NCBI GenBank assembly: GCA_016934555.1
Contig: JAFGSS010000083.1
Location: forward strand, 1 to 47,501
Length of the DNA stretch: 47,501 bases
Reading direction: 5' to 3'
Origin: Acidobacteriota bacterium
GTDB lineage: Bacteria; Acidobacteriota; UBA6911
Each line of letters begins with the position of its first letter. Positions within the stretch are counted from its first letter, which is position 1. Positions 20,955 through 30,760 of this stretch are shown piece by piece. A model generated the notes under the pieces. The model saw only the letters and a list, made by a program, of their open reading frames with translations. It was not told the origin of the DNA and did no database searches. The position numbers and the translations under genes are program-made.

Positions 20955-22409
20955 ATGCGCACCACGATCCCCGGCTTCCGGTTTTTGATCTGTCCGCTGA
21001 TCTGCGCCGGGCTCCTGGGCGCACCCAGGGCCCATTCCCAGGAGGCCGGCCGGCCTTTCAGCATCAAGGTGGACGCGGCGTTCGTCCCCGTGGAGGTCGC
21101 GGTCGCGGGGAAATCGGTGCCCCCGCTCGGGCCCGAGGACTTCATCATCGTCGACAACGGCGAGCCGCAGCCGGTCAGCTGGTTTTCCCGCGACCCCTTT
21201 CCGCTCGCCATCGCCCTCATGGTCGACCGGAGCCCCAGCATCGGGCGCTACCTGCCGATGCTTCAGCTGGCGACCCTGTCGGCGTTGCGGCTGCTCCAGC
21301 CCGGGGACCGGGTGGTGCTGTTCGCCTTCGACACCCATCGCTGGCGCCAGACCGGCCTGACGGGCGACCGGCAGGAGATCGCCGACAAGATTTCCAGGCT
21401 CAGGGTGTCCGACCGGTTCGGCACCGTCCTCTACGACCCGGTCGTCGATGCCGCCCTTTACCTGCAAAAGGAGGCGCCCGAAAGCCGCCACGCCATCATC
21501 CTTTTTTCCGACAACCTCCAGGTCGGCTCCGGCGGCTACAGCGCCAAGGAGGCCCGGGCGAAGGCGCTGGAAGCGGCCGCCACCGTCTACAGCATCCAGA
21601 CCCCGACCGAGGTGGCCGGGTACGAGACCGATTCGGACGAAAAGATGAGGTGGATCGCCGAGGAGACGGGGGGAAGGCTGCTCGAGCTCAGGGAGTTCCG
21701 GTCGGTGCACGAGGCGCTGGCGAGCGCGGTCACGGAGCTGCGCACGCAGTACACGCTCGGCTTCCACCCCTCGAGCCCCGGCGACGAGGGGAGTTTTCAC
21801 CGCCTGGAGGTGAAACTGGCCGACGAGGGGCGGTGCCCCGGATGCCGGCTGCTGGCGCGCAAGGGGTACTACGCCGGGATCCGCTCCCCCGGCCTCCAAA
21901 CGCCCGGGGGGGAAGCCCCGTCGCCGGAGCTCCACCGCGAAACGGACGAGGACCTCATCAAGCGCAGCATCGTCACCGTGGCCTCGGGGAACCTGGAAAT
22001 CGGGGACATTCCCTTCGAGGCCGCAGTATCCGGGGGGAAGGACGAGCAGGGCGTGTCCGGGCTCAAGGTGGACCTCGCGATCGACGTCTCCGGCGTTCAT
22101 TTCGAAACGGTGGGACAGAAGCGCCGCTGCCGCCTCCGGGTCGTGCTCTTCCACGCCCGGGAGGACGGCAGGATCCTCGGCTCCCAATGGAGGGTGCTCG
22201 AGGGGGAACTCGGGGAGGAGACCCACCGGCGGGTGCTCCGGACGGGGATCGCGTTGACCGCCTTCGTCCCGGTCACCGTGTCCAACCCGATGCTCAAGAT
22301 CGTCGTCTACGACGAGGGGAGCGACAAGGTCGGCAGCCGCCTCATGAGAACAGGGGCCGGTCAGGAGTCGGGGCCGCCCCCGCCCGTGGGGGGGATGTCG
22401 ATGCCGTAG
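20955..22409 (+). CDS. Exported VWA-domain protein of the acidobacterial type
   Basis: A 484-residue protein with a signal peptide (RFLICPLICAGLLGAPRA) and a segment like FSIKVDAAFVPVEVAV plus GPEDFIIVDNGEPQPVSWFSRD. The von Willebrand A domain follows: LAIALMVDRSPSIG (a modified MIDAS DxSxS), then LFSDNLQVGSGG, and TQYTLGFHP near residue 265. This order (beta-rich start, DFxVxDxGxxQ, VWA, YxLGYxP) is the VWFA-related domain that is strongly expanded in Acidobacteria. The function of these secreted proteins is unknown. The C-terminal half (about 310-480) has no family I can name. The start at 20955 has GGGAGG 10 bases upstream; 20946 is an in-frame alternative. The 3' end overlaps the convergent sigma-54 regulator by 49 bases. 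Confidence 0.88.
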   Translation: MRTTIPGFRFLICPLICAGLLGAPRAHSQEAGRPFSIKVDAAFVPVEVAVAGKSVPPLGPEDFIIVDNGEPQPVSWFSRDPFPLAIALMVDRSPSIGRYLPMLQLATLSALRLLQPGDRVVLFAFDTHRWRQTGLTGDRQEIADKISRLRVSDRFGTVLYDPVVDAALYLQKEAPESRHAIILFSDNLQVGSGGYSAKEARAKALEAAATVYSIQTPTEVAGYETDSDEKMRWIAEETGGRLLELREFRSVHEALASAVTELRTQYTLGFHPSSPGDEGSFHRLEVKLADEGRCPGCRLLARKGYYAGIRSPGLQTPGGEAPSPELHRETDEDLIKRSIVTVASGNLEIGDIPFEAAVSGGKDEQGVSGLKVDLAIDVSGVHFETVGQKRRCRLRVVLFHAREDGRILGSQWRVLEGELGEETHRRVLRTGIALTAFVPVTVSNPMLKIVVYDEGSDKVGSRLMRTGAGQESGPPPPVGGMSMP

Positions 22410-23779
22410 CGCCTGATCCTGGAGATCAGGGAGACCCGGGAGATGCCGAGGATCTCGGCGGTCGCGGTGCGGTTCCCCCCGGTCAGTTCCAGCATCCGGC
22501 GGATGTGCTCCGCCTCCCGCTCGTGGAGCGTCTTGCGCTCCGCCGGGGGGATGGCAGCGGCGCGGGAACCGCCCGCGCGCGGGGCGTGGACGGCGTTGAG
22601 GAGGTAGCGGGGGAGGGAGCGGGACGAAAGGCTCCGGCCCGACTCCACCACCACCGCCTCGGCGATGATGTTGTCGAGCTCCCGCACGTTGCCCGGGAAA
22701 TCGTACAGCTCCAGGATTCCGATGACGTCGGAGTCGATCAGGGAGATCGACTTCGCGTTCGCCCGGTTGTGTTTGTCCAGGAACCAGTTCGCCAGCAGCT
22801 CGATGTCCCCCTCACGGTCGCGCAGCGGCGGGAGGAAGACGGAGCAGATGTTGAGCCGGTAGTAGAGGTCGCGCCGGAACCGCCCCTTGTCGATTTCATC
22901 GGCGAGGTCCTTGTTGGTGGCCGCGATGATGCGGACGTCGGCCCCCCGCTTTTCGGTCGACCCGAGCCGGAAGTATTCCCCCTCCTGCAACACCCGCAGC
23001 AGCTTGGACTGCACCGGCAGCTCCAGTTCCCCGATCTCGTCGAGCAGGAGGGTGCCGCCGTTCGCCTTCTCGAAGAACCCCGCCCTTGTCCGGGTGGCGC
23101 CCGTGAAGGCCCCCTGCTCGTGCCCGAAGAATTCGGAGGAAAAGAGCTCCGAGGCGAACGTCCCGGCGTTGACGGCGATGAAGGGCCGGTCGCGCCGGCG
23201 GCTGATCCGGTGGATGGCGCGCGCCACCAGCTCCTTCCCCGTTCCGCTCTCCCCCCAGATCAGGACGTAGTTCTCGCTTTCGGCGATCTGGTCCACGCGC
23301 TGCAGCACGCGCATAAAGCCCCGGTTCCGGGTGAGGATCGACTCGAACGCCTCCTTGTGGCGCAGCCCCTCCAGGGAGACCTCGTCGCGCAGCCTGTCTA
23401 CCTCGGTGCGCAGCTCGGAACGCTCCAGGGCGTGGTCCAGGAGCCGCAGCAGCCGGTCCTCGTCGATCGGCTTGCAGAGGTAGTCGTAGGCCCCCGCCTT
23501 CATCGACTCCACGGCGAGTTCGACATCCTCCACCCCCGTGATCACGATCACCTCGATGTGCGGGTGTTTTTCCTTCACGTACCGGAGCACTTCGCGCCCG
23601 TGCACGACGGGCATGTCCATGTCGAGCATGATGGCGTCGAAATTCCCCGAATCGATGGTGTCGAACGCCTTTGTGCTGTCGCCGAGGGTCTGGACGTCGT
23701 AGCGCTCCGTCTGGGCCAGGAAGATCATGAAATAGTTGAGAACGGCGGTGTCGTCGTCGATCACCAGGATGCGCTTCAT
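22361..23779 (-). CDS. NtrC-type sigma-54-dependent response regulator
   Basis: This 472-residue protein has a receiver domain (about 1-120; acidic pocket VIDDD, phospho-acceptor Asp53 in LDMDMP, Lys in CKPID). An AAA+ domain follows (Walker A GESGTGKE, GAFTGA loop for sigma-54 contact, Walker B GGTLLLDEIGE). It ends in a Fis-type helix-turn-helix (GNRTATAEILGISRVSLISRIRRYGI). It is the response partner of the histidine kinase whose gene ends four bases inside its own start (ATGA overlap). The intact GAFTGA and HTH mean it can drive sigma-54 promoters. One such promoter lies upstream of the first gene in this same operon (32457-32472), so autoregulation is likely. Confidence 0.95.
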   Translation of the reverse strand: MKRILVIDDDTAVLNYFMIFLAQTERYDVQTLGDSTKAFDTIDSGNFDAIMLDMDMPVVHGREVLRYVKEKHPHIEVIVITGVEDVELAVESMKAGAYDYLCKPIDEDRLLRLLDHALERSELRTEVDRLRDEVSLEGLRHKEAFESILTRNRGFMRVLQRVDQIAESENYVLIWGESGTGKELVARAIHRISRRRDRPFIAVNAGTFASELFSSEFFGHEQGAFTGATRTRAGFFEKANGGTLLLDEIGELELPVQSKLLRVLQEGEYFRLGSTEKRGADVRIIAATNKDLADEIDKGRFRRDLYYRLNICSVFLPPLRDREGDIELLANWFLDKHNRANAKSISLIDSDVIGILELYDFPGNVRELDNIIAEAVVVESGRSLSSRSLPRYLLNAVHAPRAGGSRAAAIPPAERKTLHEREAEHIRRMLELTGGNRTATAEILGISRVSLISRIRRYGIDIPPTGGGGPDS

Positions 23780-25233
23780 GCCCCTTCACTCCTCGCGACG
23801 GGGAAGGAGAGAGTGAGCGTCGTCCCCTCCCCCAGTTTCGAATCCACCTCTATCGATCCCTGGTGGTCCTTGATGATGCCGTAGGCCACCGAGAGACCCA
23901 GCCCCATTCCGCCCGAATTCTGCTTGGTGGTGAAGAAGGGGTCGAACAGGCGCTGCTGGACCTCCTCCGTCATTCCCGGGCCGTTGTCGGCGATGCAGAG
24001 AGAAACCCGCCCGTCCGGCCCGGTCGAGGTGCGCAGCTCGATGACGCCGTCCTGCCGGTCCCCCAGCGCCTCCGCCGCGTTGATCAGGTTGGCCACGATC
24101 ACCTGCCCGATCCTGTTCGCACTCCCCCGGATCTTCGGCAGGTCGGGGTCCAGTTCACAGATGACCTTGTGGCGCTTGATCTTGTTGTGCACCAGGCGCA
24201 GGCTGGCCCCGATCGATTCGTTGAGGTCGACCAGGTCGGCGACGGACGGCTCCTCCGAGCGCGCGAATTTCTTGAGGTCGCGCACGATGTCGGCGATCCG
24301 CACCGTTCCGCTCGACATGTCCTTGAGCAGGGTGGCGATGTGCTGGCGGAAGACGGGGTAGGAGAGCCGCGCGACCTTGAAGCCGGGGTGGGCCTCGGCG
24401 TGGCGGTCCACGACGGGCAGCATGCTGTCCATGGCTTCGCCCAGGATGCGCATATTCCCCTGGATGAACTGGATCGGGTTGTTGATCTCGTGCGCCATCC
24501 CGGCCGAGAGCCTCCCGAGCGACACCAGTTTTTCCGACTGGACCAGCTGCTGCTGCTTTTCCCGCAGCTCGCGGTTGGCCGCCTCCAGGTCGGACGATTT
24601 CTTCTCGAGCAGCGCGCTGGAGTGGGTGATCCGGGCCTCGCGGTCGCGCAGGTCCTGGATGATGGCCGAACTCATGTAGATGATGCTGCAGAGCGTCACG
24701 AGCAGGGCCGCGCTGACGGCCAGGATGTACCAGGCGCTCTGGTACCGGGGGCTGACCTCACCGACGGCGTAGTGCGGCAGGAGGCCGTGGTATTCGAGCA
24801 CTACGACTGCCAGGAAGAGGAGGAAAGCGAAGAGCCCCTGCGCCCAGACCTGCGGCCGACGCAGCATCAGGCTGCCGATCATGACATGCAGCAGGTAGAG
24901 GAGGATGAACGGGTTGTCCACCCCGCCGCCGTAGTGGACGACGGCGGTCAGGGAGAGATAGTCGGCGCAGATCTGCAGGTTGGCCGCGCGCTGCGCGCGC
25001 CAGGTGTAGTGGATCCCCTTGCGCTCGATGGCACGGTGGCGCAGGAAGAAACCGAGGTTGTAGATGAAGATGAGCCCGCCTACGGCGAGGATGCGTCCGT
25101 AGGGGAGGTCGACACCGAACAGCCGGCAGAGGAGGGTGGCGAAGAGCAGCCCGGCGATGAACCCCCACCGCATCCTGATGAACCATCCGAGCCTGCCGAA
25201 GAGCTCCTTTTCGAGGAAAAGCCGATCCACCAT
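23776..25233 (-). CDS. Membrane sensor histidine kinase
   Basis: This 485-residue protein has an N-terminal half with about six hydrophobic segments (roughly 15-200, including RWGFIAGLLFATLLC, ILAVGGLIFIYNLGFF and WYILAVSAALLVTLCSIIY). A coiled coil of about 205-235 follows, then the HisKA box (SLGRLSAGMAHEINNPIQFIQGN) and the ATPase domain with N box (NLINAAEAL), G1 (DNGPGM), F (FDPFFTTK) and G2 (GMGLGLSVAYGI). The multi-pass sensor suggests detection of a membrane or quinone-related signal, which is a guess. It pairs with the downstream sigma-54 regulator through an ATGA start/stop overlap. It lies after the NuoG/GltD-like gene with a stem-loop between (25250-25279), so it may be expressed at a different level. 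Confidence 0.93.
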   Translation of the reverse strand: MVDRLFLEKELFGRLGWFIRMRWGFIAGLLFATLLCRLFGVDLPYGRILAVGGLIFIYNLGFFLRHRAIERKGIHYTWRAQRAANLQICADYLSLTAVVHYGGGVDNPFILLYLLHVMIGSLMLRRPQVWAQGLFAFLLFLAVVVLEYHGLLPHYAVGEVSPRYQSAWYILAVSAALLVTLCSIIYMSSAIIQDLRDREARITHSSALLEKKSSDLEAANRELREKQQQLVQSEKLVSLGRLSAGMAHEINNPIQFIQGNMRILGEAMDSMLPVVDRHAEAHPGFKVARLSYPVFRQHIATLLKDMSSGTVRIADIVRDLKKFARSEEPSVADLVDLNESIGASLRLVHNKIKRHKVICELDPDLPKIRGSANRIGQVIVANLINAAEALGDRQDGVIELRTSTGPDGRVSLCIADNGPGMTEEVQQRLFDPFFTTKQNSGGMGLGLSVAYGIIKDHQGSIEVDSKLGEGTTLTLSFPVARSEGA

Positions 25234-25249
25234 AAAGAGTCCGCCAGTA

Positions 25250-25279
25250 GCCGGCGGCGGGTCGAGGGCGGCCGCCGGC
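25250..25279 (-). terminator. Stem-loop between the NuoG/GltD-like gene and the kinase gene
   Basis: GCCGGCGGC (25250-25258) and its complement (25271-25279) form a 9-bp stem with a 12-base loop, 21 bases after the NuoG-like stop. There is no T tract. It may attenuate transcription into, or stabilise the mRNA before, the kinase gene. Confidence 0.4.
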
Positions 25280-25299
25280 CACCGACTACTATCTAACGC

Positions 25300-28200
25300 T
25301 TACTCCATTTCTGCAAGCTTCTTCTCCAGGACGGCGTCCAGGGTGGCGTATGGGAAGATGTTGGCCGTCGACGCCGTGGAATCGATCCGGATCGGTTCCA
25401 GGCTCCGGATGGAGACGGCTTCGGCCGGCCACGCGGCCCCCCGCCCGCGGGCTCTTTCCAGCTCCGCGGCGTCGAGTCCGAGTCCGGCCGCCAGCGCCCG
25501 GCGCAACTCCTCCGGGTCGGCCGGAAGGTCCGGCGTCCCGAGCGCGGCCGCCAGCCGGGCCAGGATGTCCACGTTCGCCAACCCTCCCGCCGGGCTGCTC
25601 GCCCTTTCGAGCGTGCCGATCCGGCCGTCGAAGCTGACGACGGTCCCCTCGCTCTCGGCCAGCGTCGCCGCCGGAAGGACTACGTCGGCCGCCCGCGCCG
25701 TTTCGGTCATGAAATGGTCCATTACCACGAACGACTCGATTCCGGCCAACTCCCGGTGCGCCCGGTAATCGGCGAGCGGGTTCTCGAACAGGACCAGGGC
25801 CGTCCGCGCCCGGTGGGGATCCAGGGCTCGGTCGATGCCCGCCAGCCGGGCCCCGACGCTGTTGCAGTCCGAGTGGAGCAGGAGCAGCCCTTCGCCCGGG
25901 CTCCCGAGGTGGCCCGTCAGGGCCAGGAGCTGCGCGAGCGCCTTGAGGTCGTCGCTCGAACGCTCGAGGGTCTCGTCCAGGTCGTAGACGGCGATCACCT
26001 TCCGGGCGCGCACGATCCGGTCCGCGGCGGACTGGATCTTCGCCGCTTCCACCCCGGAGAACTCGGCCGCCCGCTCCGGCGTCAGCGACGCGATCGATTC
26101 GCGGAGGGCGTCGGCGCCCGGGATCCCGTCGCCGGTTCCCGGACGGCCGAGGACGCGCTCCATCATCGTCCCGTAGAGGATGCCCGCGGTGCCGCGGCGC
26201 GCATCCAGCCAGAGGTCTTCGGGGCGCAGCAGGTCGATCGGGCCGGAGTTGACCGCGATCATTTCCGCCCCTGCGCGCAGCGCCCGCCTTACGGCCATCC
26301 CGAGCACGGGGTGCGTGGCGCCCGGGTCGGCGCCGGCGATGAGGATGAGGTCGGCGCCGGCCAGGTCCTCCATCGCGCAGGTGGAGGCGGTCCGGCCCAG
26401 TATGGCGTCCAGGTCGTGGCGGGGGCCGCCGCGCCGGGCACGGCCGTAGCTGCCGACCTGTCCCGTCCCGAGGGAGGCGGCGATGCGGGCGACAAGGTGC
26501 GACTCCTCGATCGTCATCCGGGGGGCCGCCAGGATGGCGACCGATTCCGGGCCACCGGTTTCCACCCCCTTGCCGAGCGCCGCGGCGGCCGCCTGGAGGG
26601 CTTCATCCCACCCGGTTTCCTCCAGCTTGCCGTTCTTTTTCACCAGCGGCCTCTTCAGGCGGTCGGGCCCCTGGACGAGGCCGGTGCCGAAGCGCCCCTT
26701 ACGGCAGAGTTCGCCCCTGCCGTCGGCCAGCGTGTTCGGGGCGGTCGCCCACAGGAGGCCGTCGGCGGCCACGTTGAGGTCGAGGCGGCAGCCGACGGAG
26801 CAGAAGGTGCAGACCGAGGGGACCCGGGTCGTTTTCCACGGCCCCTGGCGGCTGTACTGGAACCGGGCCTCGAGGGCGCCCGTGGGACAGCTCTCGACGC
26901 ACGCGCCGCAGGCGATGCAGTCGCTCTCGGCCATCGATTTTCCGAGGGCCGGGCGGACGGTCGTGTCGAACCCCCGGCCGACGAACCCCAGGATGCCGAG
27001 CCCCACGATTTCGGAGCAGGTCCGGATGCAGCGGCCGCAGAGGATGCACTTGTTCGGGTCGAGCGAGATCAGCGGGTGGCTCCGGTCGACCTTGTGACGG
27101 CGCACCTCGCCGGAGAGGCGGGCGATATCCACGCCGTATTCCCCCGCGTAGCGCTTGAGGTCGCAGTGGAAGACCGATTTGCAGCCGCACTCCATGCAGC
27201 GCACCGCCTCGTGCTTCGTGTGCGCTTCGTCCAGTCCGGTCTCCACCTCCCGGAAGTCGCGCACGCGCTCCGCCGCTTCGCGTTCGGGCATCCGGCAGCG
27301 CGGCTCGTGCTCGACGTTGTCGAAGGTTTCCCCGGGGATCTCGCCGAAGAAGTCGCGGCGGCTCTTGAAGTCGGGCTCCGGGCCGACGGCCTCCCCGCAG
27401 GTGAGGTACTGGTCGATGGCGAGCGCCGCCCTGCGCCCGTGGGCGATGGCGTCGATCACGGTCGAGGGCCCCAGGACCACGTCGCCGCCGGTGAACACCC
27501 CTTTCACGCTCGACTCCATGGTGGCGGCGTTCGCTTCCAGGGTGGCCCAGCGGTTGGCCGCCGGGCGCGCGTCTTCCGAATCCCCCTCCAGGGCGGTGAG
27601 GTCGGTATCCTGCCCGATGGCGGCGAAGATGTAGCTGCAGTCGATGTCGATGACGGCCCCCGGGATCGGGACCGGCCTGCGCCGCCCGCTCGCGTCCGGC
27701 TCCCCGAGTTCCATGCGCTGGCAGCGCAGCGCCCGGAGCCGGCCGTTTTCCGCGATCAGGTCCAGGGGGGCCGCCAGCAGCTCCATGTTCGCCCCCTCGG
27801 CCTCCGCCGCGTCGACCTCCTCGTGGTGCGCCGGCATTTCGGCGCGGGTCCGGCGGTAGACGATCGTCACCTCCTCCGCGCCGCAGCGCAGGGCGGTCCG
27901 GGCCGCGTCGATGGCGGAGTTCCCTCCCCCCACGACCACCACTTTCCCCTTGAGCTCCGGCTTCCCCTCCAGTTCGCAGTCGCGCAGGAAGTCGAGGGCG
28001 GAACTGACCCCCACGATGGAGTCCTCGTTCTCGAGCCCCATTTTCTTGCCGAGGGGGGCGCCGAGGGCGACGAAGACCGCGTCGAACCCCGCCGCGCCGC
28101 GCAGGCTCTCGAGGGTGAAGTCCCTGCCCAGGGCCTTGCCGGTTTCCACCCGGATGCCGAGATCGAGGATCCCCTGGATCTCATGGTCCAGTTGCTCGCG

Positions 28201-28947
28201 CGGCAGCCGGTATTCGGGGATGCCGTAGCGCAGCATCCCCCCGAGCTTGGGGAGGGATTCGAAGATCGTCACCCGGTGCCCCCGCAGGGCCAGGTAATTG
28301 GCGCAGCTCAGCCCGCCCGGGCCCCCGCCGACGACGGCCACGCTCCTGCCGGAATCGGGGATATCGGCCGGCTTGAGCGGCGGGGTGTCGTGGTTTTCGG
28401 CGACGTAGCGCTTGATGAAGTTGATGCCGACCGGCTCGTCCACCTGGTTGCGCAGGCAGGCGACCTCGCACTTGCGGACGCAGACGCGGCCGCAGACGAC
28501 CGGGAGCGGGTTCCGTTCGCGGATGAGGTCGAGCGCCTCCTTGTGGTACCCCAGGGCCGAGAGGCTCAGGTAGCCCTGGATGTCGACCCCGGCGGGGCAG
28601 GCGCGCTGGCCGGGGCAGACGCAGTCGGCGTAGTGGTCCGAAAGGAGGAGCTCCAGCGCCGTCTTGCGCGCGGTGACGATCCGGTCGCTCCGGGTGGTGA
28701 CCTCCATCCCGTCGCGGATCCGGGTCACGCAGGACGGCAGCAGCCGGGGCGAGCCCTTGACCTCCACGACGCACAGGAAGCAGGAGCCGTACGGCTCCAG
28801 CCGGGGGTCGTGGCACAGGGTGGGGATGTCGTCGAGCTGACCGGCGCGCACCACGTCCAGGATCGTCTGGCCCGGTTCCCCCGACACCTTCCGGCCGTTG
28901 ATCGTCAGTTCCACTCGAAGGGTCTTCTTTTCGGTATCTATTGCCAT
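25300..28947 (-). CDS. NuoG-like subunit fused to a GltD-type NAD(P)H flavin domain
   Basis: This 1215-residue fusion has an N-terminal [2Fe-2S] domain (Cys45, 56, 59 and 73). A GltD/NfnB-like module (about 105-560) follows, with its own cysteines (CPGQRACPAG, CGRVCVRKC), an FAD site (VAVVGGGPGG) and an NAD(P)H site (VVVVGGGNSAIDAA). Next come two [4Fe-4S] ferredoxin motifs (CILCGRCIRTC, CIACGACVESC). The last part is a molybdopterin-oxidoreductase-like domain opening with CTFCSVGC. Where formate dehydrogenases have a catalytic Cys/Sec (ARLCHAP), this protein reads RARRGGP, and the C-terminal dinucleotide-binding domain is missing. I therefore call it an electron-transfer subunit and not a formate dehydrogenase. 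It forms a NuoEFG-type set with the two upstream genes. With its two nucleotide sites (here and in NuoF) it could link NADH, NADPH and ferredoxin, possibly by bifurcation; this is inference. Confidence 0.88.
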   Translation of the reverse strand: MAIDTEKKTLRVELTINGRKVSGEPGQTILDVVRAGQLDDIPTLCHDPRLEPYGSCFLCVVEVKGSPRLLPSCVTRIRDGMEVTTRSDRIVTARKTALELLLSDHYADCVCPGQRACPAGVDIQGYLSLSALGYHKEALDLIRERNPLPVVCGRVCVRKCEVACLRNQVDEPVGINFIKRYVAENHDTPPLKPADIPDSGRSVAVVGGGPGGLSCANYLALRGHRVTIFESLPKLGGMLRYGIPEYRLPREQLDHEIQGILDLGIRVETGKALGRDFTLESLRGAAGFDAVFVALGAPLGKKMGLENEDSIVGVSSALDFLRDCELEGKPELKGKVVVVGGGNSAIDAARTALRCGAEEVTIVYRRTRAEMPAHHEEVDAAEAEGANMELLAAPLDLIAENGRLRALRCQRMELGEPDASGRRRPVPIPGAVIDIDCSYIFAAIGQDTDLTALEGDSEDARPAANRWATLEANAATMESSVKGVFTGGDVVLGPSTVIDAIAHGRRAALAIDQYLTCGEAVGPEPDFKSRRDFFGEIPGETFDNVEHEPRCRMPEREAAERVRDFREVETGLDEAHTKHEAVRCMECGCKSVFHCDLKRYAGEYGVDIARLSGEVRRHKVDRSHPLISLDPNKCILCGRCIRTCSEIVGLGILGFVGRGFDTTVRPALGKSMAESDCIACGACVESCPTGALEARFQYSRQGPWKTTRVPSVCTFCSVGCRLDLNVAADGLLWATAPNTLADGRGELCRKGRFGTGLVQGPDRLKRPLVKKNGKLEETGWDEALQAAAAALGKGVETGGPESVAILAAPRMTIEESHLVARIAASLGTGQVGSYGRARRGGPRHDLDAILGRTASTCAMEDLAGADLILIAGADPGATHPVLGMAVRRALRAGAEMIAVNSGPIDLLRPEDLWLDARRGTAGILYGTMMERVLGRPGTGDGIPGADALRESIASLTPERAAEFSGVEAAKIQSAADRIVRARKVIAVYDLDETLERSSDDLKALAQLLALTGHLGSPGEGLLLLHSDCNSVGARLAGIDRALDPHRARTALVLFENPLADYRAHRELAGIESFVVMDHFMTETARAADVVLPAATLAESEGTVVSFDGRIGTLERASSPAGGLANVDILARLAAALGTPDLPADPEELRRALAAGLGLDAAELERARGRGAAWPAEAVSIRSLEPIRIDSTASTANIFPYATLDAVLEKKLAEME

Positions 28948-28993
28948 CTTCCTACCTGTTTCCTTTATGGGCGGCCTCCCGCGGACCGTGCCC

Positions 28994-30742
28994 CTATCTT
29001 TTTTCTATGGCCCCCACGTTGCAGACCGTGATGCATTTGCCGCAGCGGATGCATTTGGCGTCGTCGATCGTGTGCGGCTTCTTCTTTTCACCCGTGATGG
29101 CGCCCACGGCGCAGGCGGCGATGCAGAGCCCGCACCCGATGCATTTTTCCGGGATGACGGCGAATTCCACCAGGGCGAGGCACGACTTGGCCGGGCATTT
29201 ATGGTCCCGGATATGGGCGTGGTATTCGTCCAGGAAATAGCGCAGGGTCGTGAGCACCGGGTTGGGCGCGCTTTGCCCCAGCCCGCAGAGCGAGCTCGAT
29301 TTGATCTGCTCCCCGAGCTCCGACAGCAGGGCGATGTCCTCGTCCTTCCCCTTTCCGGTGCAGATCCGTTCCAGGATTTCCAGCATCCGCTTGGTCCCCA
29401 CGCGGCAGAAGGTGCACTTGCCGCACGACTCGTTCTGCGTGAAGGAGAGGAAAAAACGGGCCACGTCCACCATGCAGGTGGTCTCGTCCATGACGACCAT
29501 GCCCCCCGAGCCCATGATGGCCCCGGTGGCGGTGATCTGTTCGTAGTCGATGGGGGTGTCGCCGAGGCTGGCCGGGATGCAGCCCCCGGAAGGTCCTCCC
29601 ATCTGCACCGCCTTGAACGGCCCGCCGGTGAGCGTGCCGCCGCCGATGTCGTAGATGACTTCGTTGATGGTCATTCCCATCGGGACTTCCACCAGCCCGC
29701 CGTTCTTGACCTTGCCGGCCAAGGCGAAAACCTTGGTCCCCTTCGACCCCTCCGTCCCGAGGGAGTTGAAGGCGGCGGCGCCGTTCTGGACGATCCAGGC
29801 CACGTTGGCCAGCGTCTCGACGTTGTTGATGCAGGTGGGGTGTCCCCAGAGCCCCGCCTCGACGGGGAAGGGGGGCCTCACCCTTGGCATGCCGCGCTTC
29901 CCCTCGATGGAGGCGATCAGGGCGGTTTCCTCGCCGCAGACGAACGCGCCGGCCCCCTCCTTCAGCTTGATGTCGAAATGCAGCCCCTTTCCCAGGATGT
30001 TGCTGCCGAGCAGGGCGCGGGCGGTCGCCTGGGAGATGGCGTGCTTGAGCCTTTTCACGGCTTCCGGGTATTCGGCCCTCACGTAGATGTAGCCGGCGTC
30101 GGCGCCGATGGCGTAGGCCGCCAGGGCCATCCCTTCGAGGATCGAGTGCGGGTCGCTTTCGAGCAGGCTCCGGTCCATGAAGGCGCCGGGGTCCCCCTCG
30201 TCGGCGTTGCAGATCACGTACTTGTGAGTGTCCCGGGACCCGGCGGCCAGCCGCCACTTGGTGCCGGTGGGGAAGCCGGCGCCTCCGCGGCCGCGCAGCC
30301 CGCTGTCTGCGATCGTCTGGACCACTTCTTCCGGCGTCATCCGGGTGAGCGCGCGTTCGAGCGCCTGGTACCCGCCGCGCTCGAGGTATTCGTCCAGGCT
30401 GTCGGGGTCGATGATGCCGCTGTTGCGCAGGGCGATCCGCCGCTGTCTCGACTGGACGCCGACGGAATCGAGGACCCAGTCCGACACCACGCGGCCGTTT
30501 CTGACGTGCTCCTCGACGATGCGTTCCACCCGGTCCGGGGTCACGTTCCGATAGAAAGTGCCGCCGCCGTCGCCCTCCTTGACTTCGACCAGGACCTCGG
30601 CGTAGCACATGCCGATGCAGCCGGTCTTTTTCAGGAGCGCGTCGCTGGAGTTGGAGCCCAGGACCTCCGCAAACCTCTGATAGACCTTGAGGCCCCCGGC
30701 CGCCAGCCCGCAGGACCCGAGCCCCACTAACACTTCCCGCAT
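28994..30742 (-). CDS. NuoF/HydB-type NADH-binding flavoprotein with ferredoxin tail
   Basis: This 582-residue protein has an N-terminal thioredoxin-like [2Fe-2S] domain (about 1-95; GSCGLAAGG with GCIGMCYAE). The NuoF core follows, with an FMN/NADH site (GLRGRGGAGFPTGTKW, CNADEGDPGAFMDR and EETALIASIEGKRG) and the ESCGKCTFCRVG cluster-binding motif. Two C-terminal [4Fe-4S] motifs end it (CIGCGLCIAAC, CIRCGKCITVC). This three-part build is that of HydB and HndC of NAD-dependent bifurcating hydrogenases and of BamH. No hydrogenase or benzoyl-CoA reductase partner is encoded in this window, so the final electron acceptor is open. GGAGGTTTT precedes the ATG. The gene lies 46 bases upstream of the NuoG/GltD fusion. 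Confidence 0.94.
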   Translation of the reverse strand: MREVLVGLGSCGLAAGGLKVYQRFAEVLGSNSSDALLKKTGCIGMCYAEVLVEVKEGDGGGTFYRNVTPDRVERIVEEHVRNGRVVSDWVLDSVGVQSRQRRIALRNSGIIDPDSLDEYLERGGYQALERALTRMTPEEVVQTIADSGLRGRGGAGFPTGTKWRLAAGSRDTHKYVICNADEGDPGAFMDRSLLESDPHSILEGMALAAYAIGADAGYIYVRAEYPEAVKRLKHAISQATARALLGSNILGKGLHFDIKLKEGAGAFVCGEETALIASIEGKRGMPRVRPPFPVEAGLWGHPTCINNVETLANVAWIVQNGAAAFNSLGTEGSKGTKVFALAGKVKNGGLVEVPMGMTINEVIYDIGGGTLTGGPFKAVQMGGPSGGCIPASLGDTPIDYEQITATGAIMGSGGMVVMDETTCMVDVARFFLSFTQNESCGKCTFCRVGTKRMLEILERICTGKGKDEDIALLSELGEQIKSSSLCGLGQSAPNPVLTTLRYFLDEYHAHIRDHKCPAKSCLALVEFAVIPEKCIGCGLCIAACAVGAITGEKKKPHTIDDAKCIRCGKCITVCNVGAIEKR

Positions 30743-30760
30743 AAAACCTCCGAAGATAAC

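Noticed and set aside
25300-28947. Formate dehydrogenase alpha subunit
   Set aside because: The pterin-domain site that should read Cys or Sec is RARRGGP, and the C-terminal dinucleotide-binding domain is missing.
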